DNA of 64,000 nucleotides. It comes from CAWFQB01 sp965277875 (GTDB lineage Bacteria > Armatimonadota > Chthonomonadetes > Chthonomonadales > Chthonomonadaceae). Location of the stretch: the NCBI GenBank assembly GCA_965277875.1, contig CBDIDV010000002.1, positions 2,294,001 to 2,358,000 on the forward strand, in the 5' to 3' direction. The notes under the pieces were generated by a model that searched no databases, was not told where the DNA came from, and worked only from the letters and a program-made list of their open reading frames with translations. Shown piece after piece: positions 34,225 through 42,512 of the stretch; the stretch's first letter is position 1; the number at the start of each line of letters is the position of its first letter. The position numbers were made by a program, and so were the translations under genes.

Positions 34225-34654
34225 AGCGCACATTTCCAGACCATTGCGCGAAGCGGTATTTGAAAGAGCAGGGCGATGCTGCGACTATTGCAGCGCGCCG
34301 GAACGGTTTTCCCCGTCGCCATTTTCGGCAGAACACATCCTCCCAGAGAGCAGGGGCGGCGCAACCGATAAGGACAATCTTGCGTGTTCCTGTCAGGGCT
34401 GCAACAACCACAAAGGGACGCGGACGGAGGGGCATGATTCAGAGACCGATACCACAACTGCCCTTTTCCACCCACGCCGGCATTCGCGCGCGGAGCATTT
34501 TGCTTGGAGCGAAGACTATACGCTACTGATTGGCCTGACGCCTACCGGGCGCGCTACGATAGCCGCCCTGCATTTGAATCGAGACGGGCTTATAAATCTG
34601 CGGCGTTTGCTGATTGCTGCGGGACAGCATCCACCTGAACAAGCCGTAGATTAA
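34217..34654 (+). CDS. HNH endonuclease
   Basis: A 145-residue HNH nuclease. The zinc ligands are in C-D-Y-C (~22-25) and C-N-N-H-K, and the catalytic His is in F-S-A-E-H-I-L-P-E-S-R-G-G. C-S-C-Q-G-C-N-N-H-K-G completes the HNH core. The C-terminal L-I-G-L-T-P-T-G-R-A-T-I-A-A-L and L-N-R-D-G-L-I-N-L-R-R segments match a family common in cyanobacteria as I remember it. It is translated with the upstream helical protein (8-bp overlap). It could be a stand-alone nuclease or the effector of a two-gene module. Confidence 0.88.
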   Translation: MPKAHISRPLREAVFERAGRCCDYCSAPERFSPSPFSAEHILPESRGGATDKDNLACSCQGCNNHKGTRTEGHDSETDTTTALFHPRRHSRAEHFAWSEDYTLLIGLTPTGRATIAALHLNRDGLINLRRLLIAAGQHPPEQAVD

Positions 34655-34711
34655 ACCACTCCACAGAGCAGTTGGCGTCCGACTGTATCCTCCGTAATCT
34701 GCTGTATCAAT

Positions 34712-37270
34712 CTACTGTGCTGCGCGGCCTGCGACGGATTGCAGCACGGCTTCCAGTTCGCTGCTCGATCCTGTGTAACCCTCGATACTTGCCGCTATTT
34801 TGCCGTCCGGTGTAATGATGACCAGAAGCGGAATGTTGCTGACGCGATACAAATTCATCATGCGCGCTGGCGCGTCAGGCGCGTCCGAGGCAAACACGAA
34901 CTCGGCGTACTCCGGGTGCGCCGCTGCGTAACGCGCCATGTTTTCCGTGGCATCCAGCACATTGACGGCGATCACGGTCACGCCCTGCGCCTTGAACTTG
35001 CGCAGTGCGTCCAGCGTGTGCGGAAAGGATTTCAGGCAGGGTACGCACCACGTCGCCCAGAAGTCCAGCACGACCGTTTTGCCTTTGTAGTCCGAGAGCC
35101 TTATTGTCTTGCCGTCGCGATCCCTGATCGTAAAGTCGGGCGCAGGTACGCCTCTCGTCAGCAAGGCGGGGGCGAGCGTGTAAGGAACCGCGTTAGCTGG
35201 AAGCTGATAGGCGAAAACTTCTGCGCCGAGAGGGTCGCCCGCGTGGATGTCGCGCAGAAAGAATTCCTGCTCGGTCGCCAGATCGCCCATCTTGACGCTG
35301 CTGACAAGGTGACGCACGCGCTTGTCCGCGCCGATGGCGAGACGGGTATGGCAGCGGTAAGGCGCTTTGTTTTTCATGGTCGCTACGTCGAACTCTACCA
35401 CCTGACAGGCGACGCCCTCGCACTCCTCCGTTCCCACAATGTGCATATTTTGCAGCGTGTTGTCGGCCTGTGCCTGTGCCGCCTGACGGTCAAAGGAGTT
35501 TGCCGAATCGAAGAAATCTATAAGCGGGAGAACGTCAAATAGAACATTCTTTCCGTCCGCGTCCGCTTTCGTTTGTCGGTATTGCAGGCCGTTCGGCAAG
35601 GAAGTTAGAGCATACGCATTCTGCCCGTTCGAGACAACTCCTGCCGCTTTGCCGGCGCGCTCCCACTTGCCGGACGTTTTTGAGAGCAGCAGCGTCCAGC
35701 CCTCGCGCGCGGCGAGATTGGGCCGCGCCAGCCGGATAGTCCCTTCCTCGCGTATTTCCTCGTAAGGGTCGAGAAAGCGGCGGCGCACCTCATAACTCGC
35801 CGTCAGCGTTTTTGTCGCCGCCATCGTGTCCGCCGCCGCTTTGAGCAGTGATTGTGCCGCAAGTGGGGAAGAGGATTGGGAAGAGTATTGGGCCGGGGTT
35901 TGAACGGAGGACTGGGTTGGGGGCGGAGATGTTTGCAGCATATTGCCTTGTTTGCAGCGCAGGGCTATTTTGGTCACGTTGTCGAAACTGGTCAGCGGGT
36001 CGGCGTCGAGAACGACGAAACTGGCCTCATAGCCTTCGCGCAGAAAGCCGATTTTACGCTGGCGAAAAATGGCGCGGGGAGTCGTCTCGCACCATATTTT
36101 GAGCATTTCGAGATTGTTCCAGACGCCAAGTTTGCTCAGGTACAGCGCCTCTTTGAGCGCATCGGTTCCGTAACTGTCCGTACCGATGCCAAACTGCACT
36201 CCGGCATCCTTGAGCAGTTTAAGGTTGCGTATCTGGTTCGTCTGCGTCTTCTGTTTCTCGTCCGCTTTTTCCAGATAGTCAGTCAAGTTAGCCGTGGGCG
36301 TGACGTGTACGCCGCGCCGCGCTGTCTCTTTTGCATCCTGTGGGGAGAGTGCATAATTGAGTATGTTCTCATGGATACCGACATAGTAGCCCGGCAGATG
36401 CGCCATTTCATCCACGCCCGCTTTGAGCGCACAGCGATAGTCACTTGCCGAGTCCACATGGGCGCTGACGGTCAAGCCCGCCACATGAGCGCGGGAGACG
36501 ATCTGCGGCAGCAGTTTCGGGTCGATGCCTCCGCCATATCCCTGCTTCGCCTTACGCGCTTCGTAATCTTCGCTGTGCAGCAGATACACTTTGATGAAGT
36601 CTGGCTTGCCTTGCAGAATGAGCGGCCATTTCTTTTCCAGGTCGTCCGAGGTGTCTACGATGTAATAGCAGTCGTTCTCGCGCCGCCGGCTTTTCAGTAT
36701 CTCGTCTTTGTGCGCTTCCATGTCTTTGCCATTGTAGTAGCCTAATCCGGTGCCTTCATAGGTAGGAATGGGATGGCTGTTGTTGCCGGTCAGACCGCCA
36801 TGCGCGTAGAACACGTCTACGCTAGTCGGGATGTTGACCCTGCCAGCAACGGCCCGCGCTCCTGCAAGCGAGTTCGTCAACACCTTTGCGTAGAAAACCC
36901 CGTCGCGCAGATACATTTCGATCTGCTGCTCCACGTTGTACGCGCTGTCAAAGTGGTGACAGTGCGCGTCGCCGAACGGCGGCACGACATAGCCGTTGTG
37001 CAGATCCATCACCGTATCTACCACAGCGGGCCGGTGGCGCGTAAGCAGGCCGTTTACCGAATAGAATGTCGCGGGCGCGAAGGATTTGCCGTTGAACCAC
37101 TGCCCGTTCAGAAACTGAATGGTTGAGGGTCGGGCGGCGGGCCTGTCGGCGGGATTGTCCTGCACACGGGCCGCGCCGCAGCGCGCCAATAGTCCTATCG
37201 TCAGCAACATGCCTGCCAACAGCTTCCCGTTCAGTTTCCCATCTATCATTTTCATACCTATTTTCTTCAT
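34712..37270 (-). CDS. amidohydrolase - LolA-like - TlpA thioredoxin fusion protein
   Basis: An 852-residue exported protein with three domains. A signal segment at ~17-30 precedes an amidohydrolase (about 50-440): metal motif F-G-D-A-H-C-H-H, then V-S-A-H-V-D-S, A-H-L-P-G and G-I-G-T-D-S-Y-G-T-D. A Gln/Ser/Pro linker leads to a lipoprotein-carrier-like (DUF2092/LolA-type) domain at ~475-690. Residues 704-852 are a TlpA-type thioredoxin with W-A-T-W-C-V-P-C (Cys742, Cys745). Each domain alone is common; the combination is unusual. The ATG at 37270 follows GGAGG. A 42-bp palindrome containing the same operator as the padR promoter lies just upstream, implying PadR control. Confidence 0.9.
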   Translation of the reverse strand: MKKIGMKMIDGKLNGKLLAGMLLTIGLLARCGAARVQDNPADRPAARPSTIQFLNGQWFNGKSFAPATFYSVNGLLTRHRPAVVDTVMDLHNGYVVPPFGDAHCHHFDSAYNVEQQIEMYLRDGVFYAKVLTNSLAGARAVAGRVNIPTSVDVFYAHGGLTGNNSHPIPTYEGTGLGYYNGKDMEAHKDEILKSRRRENDCYYIVDTSDDLEKKWPLILQGKPDFIKVYLLHSEDYEARKAKQGYGGGIDPKLLPQIVSRAHVAGLTVSAHVDSASDYRCALKAGVDEMAHLPGYYVGIHENILNYALSPQDAKETARRGVHVTPTANLTDYLEKADEKQKTQTNQIRNLKLLKDAGVQFGIGTDSYGTDALKEALYLSKLGVWNNLEMLKIWCETTPRAIFRQRKIGFLREGYEASFVVLDADPLTSFDNVTKIALRCKQGNMLQTSPPPTQSSVQTPAQYSSQSSSPLAAQSLLKAAADTMAATKTLTASYEVRRRFLDPYEEIREEGTIRLARPNLAAREGWTLLLSKTSGKWERAGKAAGVVSNGQNAYALTSLPNGLQYRQTKADADGKNVLFDVLPLIDFFDSANSFDRQAAQAQADNTLQNMHIVGTEECEGVACQVVEFDVATMKNKAPYRCHTRLAIGADKRVRHLVSSVKMGDLATEQEFFLRDIHAGDPLGAEVFAYQLPANAVPYTLAPALLTRGVPAPDFTIRDRDGKTIRLSDYKGKTVVLDFWATWCVPCLKSFPHTLDALRKFKAQGVTVIAVNVLDATENMARYAAAHPEYAEFVFASDAPDAPARMMNLYRVSNIPLLVIITPDGKIAASIEGYTGSSSELEAVLQSVAGRAAQ

Positions 37271-37286
37271 GTTCGCCTCCTGTGCT

Positions 37287-37328
37287 GACTACTCTCTGAT
37301 ACTCAAATTTGAGTATCAGAGAGTAGTC
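37287..37328. promoter_or_regulatory. 42-bp perfect palindrome containing the PadR-type operator
   Basis: The arms (21 bp each) match perfectly with no loop. Its centre, 37299-37316, reads ATACTCAA-AT-TTGAGTAT, the same half-sites as at 37972-37989. It lies 17-58 bp upstream of the fusion gene's start, where a repressor would block transcription. Confidence 0.88.
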
Positions 37329-37373
37329 ACAATTTCTACTCCACGCTCGTCAACGGGCATGTTCGGCGGGCGC

Positions 37374-37919
37374 TTACCGGTGGGACGGCCACTTGCCCAC
37401 GATTTCTATAAGTTCCGAGTTCCATTCGATTTCGGCCTCGATGCGCCGCATACTATGGTTCATGCCGATTGGAACCCAGGGATGCAGGCTGTCATAGCGC
37501 TTTATGTCTTCAAAGCCTTGCCTTAGTGATGACCGCGCTTCGCGCAGCCGCTCGCTTCGTTCCTGCAGCAGTTCGATGCGCTCGGCGGGAGGCAGGCTGC
37601 CGATGAAGGCGAGCGCGATGTCTATGCCGCGTCCTTCCGTGGGCGCGGTTCGCAGCGTGTCGCGCAGCATCGTCAGGAACGTTTCGCGTCCCGCTGGCGT
37701 GATGCAGTAAACATAACGCGAGCGGTTGTTGTCCGTCTGCTCCACGTCCCGTTCCTCGATCAGTTTTTCTTCTTCCAGTTTGCCCAGCGCGTGATAGATG
37801 CTGCCGTCGCGTATCTGCGCCCAGCGTTCCAGCCCCCACAGGTGAGCGGTCGCCTTGATGTCGTAGCCATACGTATCATGCTGATTCACGACGCCCAACA
37901 CAAACAGCCGCACCGACAT
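37374..37919 (-). CDS. PadR family transcriptional regulator
   Basis: A 181-residue protein with the PadR winged helix: G-Y-D-I-K-A-T-A-H-L-W-G, then D-G-S-I-Y-H-A-L-G-K-L-E-E-E-K-L-I, then R-Y-V-Y-C-I-T-P-A-G-R-E-T-F. The C-terminal ~90 residues are a helical Vir_act_alpha_C-type dimerisation region. PadR proteins usually repress genes for phenolic-acid or drug responses. It lies upstream of the fusion gene on the same strand, and the identical operator stands before both genes, so autoregulation and control of the fusion gene are inferred. Confidence 0.92.
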   Translation of the reverse strand: MSVRLFVLGVVNQHDTYGYDIKATAHLWGLERWAQIRDGSIYHALGKLEEEKLIEERDVEQTDNNRSRYVYCITPAGRETFLTMLRDTLRTAPTEGRGIDIALAFIGSLPPAERIELLQERSERLREARSSLRQGFEDIKRYDSLHPWVPIGMNHSMRRIEAEIEWNSELIEIVGKWPSHR

Positions 37920-37971
37920 AAACGCTGTTCACCCTTTCTACACTGCGCCCCTGAATTGTCATACGACGCAC

Positions 37972-37989
37972 ATACTCAAAGTTGAGTAT
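37972..37989. promoter_or_regulatory. operator in the padR promoter
   Basis: ATACTCAA-AG-TTGAGTAT is an 18-bp inverted repeat with a 2-bp centre, about 53 bp upstream of the padR start. Both half-sites are identical to the core of the palindrome before the downstream fusion gene. Confidence 0.85.
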
Positions 37990-38034
37990 AACGCATCTAT
38001 CCCCCTGCTGTCAATACACATCCGACAAAAATGT

Positions 38035-38063
38035 AGCGGTTGAACATTGTATGTTCAACCGCT
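38035..38063 (-). terminator. intrinsic terminator of the PSD1 cytochrome gene
   Basis: A 12-bp perfect stem (AGCGGTTGAACA and complement) with a 5-nt loop. On the minus strand it is followed by ACATTTTTG. Confidence 0.85.
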
Positions 38064-38090
38064 TGGGCGCACGAGGCTTGCGGACTGCTA

Positions 38091-40658
38091 CTAATCCATA
38101 TAGAGGAACTCATTGGTGTTGAGCAGAACGTGGCACAGGTCGGCGAGCGCGGTCTGTTGTGCGGCCTTTAGAGTTTTTACGTCAGGCGCGTTTGTTTGGT
38201 TCGGCGCGTTTGCGACCGGGCGAACGCCAGCGGGCTTGCTTGCCTGCCCGTCCCCCAGGTGCAGACGCGTCTGCTTTTGCAGAAAGTCGAGGGCCAGCGT
38301 CTGCTGCGCGGGCGTGGGTTTGCGAACAAGCGCGATCTGGTACGCCTGCGCGATTTGCCGGGTCGGATCGTCGCCCGCTTCTTTTGCGACGCGCTCGGCG
38401 AAATGGCGTGACTCTTCGCGGCTGAAATCGCCGTTGAACAGGGCCAAAGCCTGCGGCGCAATCGTAGTCGTGGAGCGGCGCGGGCAGCTATCCACCATGT
38501 TCGGGCCGTCGAACGCCTCGACAATCGGCAGGGCCAATGACCGGCGGTTGAACACGTAAATGGTGCGCCTGCGCCCGTCCTCCTCGGACGATGTCCCCCA
38601 CTTGTGCGTGCTTCCCGTCGCCAGCACTTCTTCGCTCAGTTTCGGGTACACGCCCGGCCCGCCGCTCGCGGAGTTAAGCCGCCCGCTGACCGTCAGGATG
38701 CTGTCGCGCAGGCTCTCGCCTTCCAGGCGGATGCGGTTCATGCGCCACAGCAGTTTGTTGGTCGGGTCGGCTTTCGCGTTTAGAGCGTTCGTCTGCGTGG
38801 ACTGCTGATAGGTGTTGGAGAGCAGCATCAGCCGGTGCATCTTTTTCAGGCTCCAGCCCTCGGCCACAAATTTGTCAGCCAGCCAGTCGAGCAGTTCGGG
38901 GTGCGTGGGCCGGTCGCCGTTGCGCCCAAAGTCGCTGGGCGTACCCACAATGCCCCGCCCAAAATGGTGCTGCCAGATGCGGTTTACCATGACACGGGCC
39001 GTCATAGGGTTGGCGGGGCTTGCAATCCAGTTGGCGAGGGCAGTACGGCGCCCGGTCGTGCTGCCCTTTGCGGGTGGCGCAATAAGAGCAGGCGCGGCTT
39101 CCCCGCCTGCAAGCGAGGCGACAAAGGCAGGCAGCGCGTCGGGGCCGGGTGTAAGCAAGCTGCCGCGCAGCAGAATATGGGTGACGGGCGGGCGGCTTTC
39201 GTCTGTAACGGCCTCGGCCACGGGTTCCAGAGGCTGCATCTCTCGCTCCCAGCGGTCTATCTGGCCGCGCAGATCGTCGTAACGCGCCTGCTGCGTCTTG
39301 CCGATGCTCTCCTCGATCTCTTCGTCGCTGACGGGTATCTTTTCGCCGGGTTTGGCCTTCTGCTGCTTCAATGCCAGAACATTAGCGCGATGCGTGTCCC
39401 GCAGCGTTTTCATTTCAGCCTGGAGCGGGCCTAGATGCGCCTGCGCCTCGGCCAGACGGGGTTTGATGTCGGGCGGATCCGTGTTGGTGTTGGGCAGGCG
39501 CGCGTCGTGCCACTGGAGGGGCGTAAAGAACGCCTGCATCTGGTAGTAATCGGCCTGCGTAATGCGGTCATACTTGTGGTTGTGGCACTTGGCGCAGCCC
39601 ACGGTCAGGCCCAGCATCACGCTGCCCGTCGTGTCGGTCACGTCGTTCAAAAAGTCCTGTCGGCGCTGGGGCGGATCGGTACTCAGGCCGTCCCATGGCG
39701 CAAGTCGGGCGTAGCCGGTCGCGGTAATCGCCTCAACGTCGTCGGGGTACAATTCATCGCCCGCGATCTGCTCTTTGAGAAAGCGGTCATACGGTTTGTC
39801 CTGATTGAAGGCGCGGATCACGTAGTCGCGATACCGCCAGGCGCGGGGCCGCGCGGCATCTATTTCAAAACCATCCGAGTCGGCATAGCGCACCAGATCC
39901 AGCCAGTGCCTGGCCCATCGCTCGCCGTAACGGGGATCGGCCAGCAGCCTGTCCACAAGGTTCGGGTAGGCGTCGGGCGAGGCGTCGGCAAGGAAGGCGG
40001 ACGCCTCCAACGGCGAGGGCGGCAGGCCGATCAGATCGGCGTACACGCGTCGCAGCAGGGCGATTTTACTTGCGGGCCGGGCGGGCTTCAAGCCTTTCGC
40101 TTCCAGTCGGGCGAGCACAAAGTCGTCAACCGCATTGCGCGTCCAGGCGATGTTCTTAACGGCGGGGATTTTCTGCGCCACGGGCGGCGTATAAGGCCAG
40201 CCGAGTTTGATGGCGTCAATCTTCGCGCCCTGATTGATCCACATTTCGACGGCTTTGATCTGCGCTTCGGGCAAGGCCTCGCCACCCATCGGCATCCGGG
40301 GCTGCGTCGTGCCGCGCAGGTACGCGACAAGCGCGCTTGCCTTTGCGTTTCCCGGCACGATTACCTTGTTGGGGAATTTCCTGCCGCCTTTTAGAAGCGC
40401 GTCCACGCTCTCCAAATTGAATTCACTCGTGTGCGTGGCCGCGCTGTGGCACGTCGTACACGCCGCCTTGAGCATCGGCTCGACCGTCTCGCGAAAGCTG
40501 ACGACAGGAACGACAGCAGCGACAGCGGGTTTGGCAGGCGATTTCGGCACGACAGTTCGGGCAGGCGCGGCGTTGGGAGGATTGGGCGTACCGGCCCACG
40601 CGACAAGGGCCACAGCGGGAAGCAAAGCGGAAACAGTCATCAGTTGCAGGGTACGCAT
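38091..40658 (-). CDS. PSD1 cytochrome c protein with DUF1549 and DUF1553 domains
   Basis: An 855-residue secreted protein with a signal peptide (to about A-W-A-G). A cytochrome c-like PSC1 region with haem motif C-T-T-C-H near residue 70 is followed by DUF1549 (~170-390, containing a second haem motif C-A-K-C-H-N-H-K-Y) and a coiled-coil stretch around 400-470. DUF1553 (~530-840) is marked by R-T-A-L-A-N-W-I, R-V-M-V-N-R-I-W-Q-H-H-F-G and N-R-R-S-L-A-L. Large families of these occur in Planctomycetota, Verrucomicrobiota and Armatimonadota, usually next to a DUF1501 gene; that partner is absent here. The molecular role is unknown; polysaccharide-related or electron-transfer functions have been suggested. 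Confidence 0.93.
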   Translation of the reverse strand: MRTLQLMTVSALLPAVALVAWAGTPNPPNAAPARTVVPKSPAKPAVAAVVPVVSFRETVEPMLKAACTTCHSAATHTSEFNLESVDALLKGGRKFPNKVIVPGNAKASALVAYLRGTTQPRMPMGGEALPEAQIKAVEMWINQGAKIDAIKLGWPYTPPVAQKIPAVKNIAWTRNAVDDFVLARLEAKGLKPARPASKIALLRRVYADLIGLPPSPLEASAFLADASPDAYPNLVDRLLADPRYGERWARHWLDLVRYADSDGFEIDAARPRAWRYRDYVIRAFNQDKPYDRFLKEQIAGDELYPDDVEAITATGYARLAPWDGLSTDPPQRRQDFLNDVTDTTGSVMLGLTVGCAKCHNHKYDRITQADYYQMQAFFTPLQWHDARLPNTNTDPPDIKPRLAEAQAHLGPLQAEMKTLRDTHRANVLALKQQKAKPGEKIPVSDEEIEESIGKTQQARYDDLRGQIDRWEREMQPLEPVAEAVTDESRPPVTHILLRGSLLTPGPDALPAFVASLAGGEAAPALIAPPAKGSTTGRRTALANWIASPANPMTARVMVNRIWQHHFGRGIVGTPSDFGRNGDRPTHPELLDWLADKFVAEGWSLKKMHRLMLLSNTYQQSTQTNALNAKADPTNKLLWRMNRIRLEGESLRDSILTVSGRLNSASGGPGVYPKLSEEVLATGSTHKWGTSSEEDGRRRTIYVFNRRSLALPIVEAFDGPNMVDSCPRRSTTTIAPQALALFNGDFSREESRHFAERVAKEAGDDPTRQIAQAYQIALVRKPTPAQQTLALDFLQKQTRLHLGDGQASKPAGVRPVANAPNQTNAPDVKTLKAAQQTALADLCHVLLNTNEFLYMD

Positions 40659-40991
40659 AATCGGGAGTGACCTTACACAAGAAAGGAAATCGGATAAAAT
40701 CAGGAAAGATTATTCCCAAACTCCGGCACAACATTATTGCTCTTTCTGAGCATTGTTTTGCATGTAAGACACTTACGACAGCCTGATGTTGCAAAATCTT
40801 GTCCAGCAGCTTGGTTCCGAGTGGCCTGTTTGCGCGCCGGAGCAAATGCCACGAGGCAGGAGAACCACCTGTCTGCCGCGAATATCCTTTGCAGCCGCAT
40901 AGACGTTATCGAAAGTATATCCGTGGGCAAACCCGCTTGCGCTCGTGGAAAAACGTGCAGGCAATGTATGCTGACCGATAAAAGCAGTTAT
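40659..40991. other. divergent intergenic region, no gene seen
   Basis: About 330 bp between the divergent PSD1 and Gfo/Idh genes; it must contain both promoters. I see no convincing coding frame and no strong consensus promoter. Confidence 0.4.
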
Positions 40992-41024
40992 AAGAAACCA
41001 GTAAGGAACCAATAAGGAACCAAT
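40992..41024 (+). repeat. three 11-bp tandem units before the Gfo/Idh start
   Basis: AAGAAACCAGT (two mismatches), AAGGAACCAAT and AAGGAACCAAT are contiguous. They are followed by CGAAGGAAGCAACT-ATG, so extra copies of an AAGGA core stand before the true SD. Confidence 0.92.
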
Positions 41025-41038
41025 CGAAGGAAGCAACT

Positions 41039-42061
41039 ATGAGTGAACACAAACCGCTGCGCGTGGCCGTGCTGGGAACGGGCAACTGGGGGCGCGTACA
41101 CATCGAGGCATACTGGCGCAATCCCGACACCGACCTGGTCGCCATTTGCGGGCAGTCGAATCAGGAGCGTGTTGATCGCATGGCCGCGCAGTACGGCGCG
41201 ACCGGGTATCTGGATTTCGGCGAGATGCTGGAGAAGGAAAAGCCCAACCTGGTCAGCATCATTACGCCGGACGACAAGCACTATCAGCCCTACAAGCAGG
41301 CACTAGGGGCCAAAGTCAACTGCCTGCTTGAAAAGCCGCTGGCGATGGACGTGAACGAGGGACGCGAACTGGTGGCGCTGGCGCGGCATCAGGGCGTATA
41401 TTGCGGCGTCAACTTCAATCACCGCTACGCCACGCCATTTCAGCTTGTCAAGCAGCATATAGACGAGGGCAAGACCGGGCGCGCGCTGTTTCTGCACTGG
41501 CGCTTTACCGGCGGACACTACCCGGAGCGGCAGACCCTGCCGCTCGCCCACATGCTGTATATGCAGTCGCACGGCTTCAACATGCTGCAAACGTTCGGCG
41601 GCGAAGTCGCGAGCATTACGGGCCACGCCTACGACCCCCGCGAAACGCGGCAGTTCACGACCGCCACATTCAGCCTGCAATTCACAAGCGGCGCGGTCGG
41701 CACGTTCGTGGCGAGTGTGGACGGCGACTACAAAGACCCCGACATCTACGGCTTTGAACTGCTGGGCGACCGGGGCCGCGTCAAGGTGGACGACGCCATC
41801 CGCCGCTTCGAGTACGCGCCCCGTCCCGACACAGTACAGACCCATCAGGAGCAGAAGGGGGCCGAGTCGCTGGCCCTGGTCTGGAACAGCCACTTTTTCG
41901 ACGACCAGAGCCGCGACTTTGGGCGCACCACGGATCGCCACATCGCCGACTTTGTCCGCGCCATGCGGGCGGGCGAGCCCGAACCCATCCCGGTCGAGGA
42001 AGGACTCGCCGCCCTCGAACTCGGCCAGCGCGCCATTGACAGCATCCCCCGCAAGCCCTGA
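41039..42061 (+). CDS. Gfo/Idh/MocA family oxidoreductase
   Basis: A 340-residue NAD(P)-dependent oxidoreductase. The Rossmann start is V-A-V-L-G-T-G-N-W-G-R-V-H (~8-20). The conserved E-K-P-L-A-M-D (~97-103) and the following N-F-N-H-R-Y are typical of the family. The C-terminal half is the alpha/beta GFO_IDH_MocA_C domain (F-T-G-G-H-Y-P, then A-T-F-S-L-Q-F-T-S-G-A-V). Substrates are usually sugars, inositols or their derivatives; the exact one cannot be told. It is transcribed alone, divergent from the PSD1 gene. Confidence 0.94.
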   Translation: MSEHKPLRVAVLGTGNWGRVHIEAYWRNPDTDLVAICGQSNQERVDRMAAQYGATGYLDFGEMLEKEKPNLVSIITPDDKHYQPYKQALGAKVNCLLEKPLAMDVNEGRELVALARHQGVYCGVNFNHRYATPFQLVKQHIDEGKTGRALFLHWRFTGGHYPERQTLPLAHMLYMQSHGFNMLQTFGGEVASITGHAYDPRETRQFTTATFSLQFTSGAVGTFVASVDGDYKDPDIYGFELLGDRGRVKVDDAIRRFEYAPRPDTVQTHQEQKGAESLALVWNSHFFDDQSRDFGRTTDRHIADFVRAMRAGEPEPIPVEEGLAALELGQRAIDSIPRKP

Positions 42062-42512
42062 CGCTGGCCCGATCCAGGGCTTACTGCGCCTCCTCGATCC
42101 GCTTTTCTACGAACCTGCCCGACTGAGGCTCCTGCAAATCTGTGTAAGCGTCAGAATACAGGGTTTGGATCGAAGAATGGGCATTTATACCGTCGCCACG
42201 TTTATATCTTTAGGATCAAGCCGTTAGAAGTATTAAATTTGTGTTAAGGTTTGCTTTTACTCGCCGATCATGCGCCCATTTTGCTCTGCTTCCACGTAAC
42301 TTGCTGTACAATGGCCGTCGAACGCCATGCTCCCGAACAGCGTGGCGGCAAATACGGGATAAGCATTCAATCAACGGTGAGCGCGCCGGTATGTGCGACG
42401 TAAACCCGACCGGGGCGTTACCTCCGCAGGCGCGCAGAAAAACATCCTCGAAGCGCGCGTAAGCACGCGCGCAAAGCAAGATTTCCAGAAAGATATTCGG
42501 AAAGAAGGGGCT
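42062..42512. other. intergenic region upstream of the phosphoketolase gene
   Basis: This 451-bp spacer shows no recognisable coding frame. AT-rich sequence around 42195-42260 is a likely promoter zone, but no clean -35/-10 pair stands out. Just before the start, two imperfect 12-bp purine units (TCCAGAAAGATA, TTCGGAAAGAAG, about 42484-42507) resemble the repeats before clpS. Confidence 0.4.
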
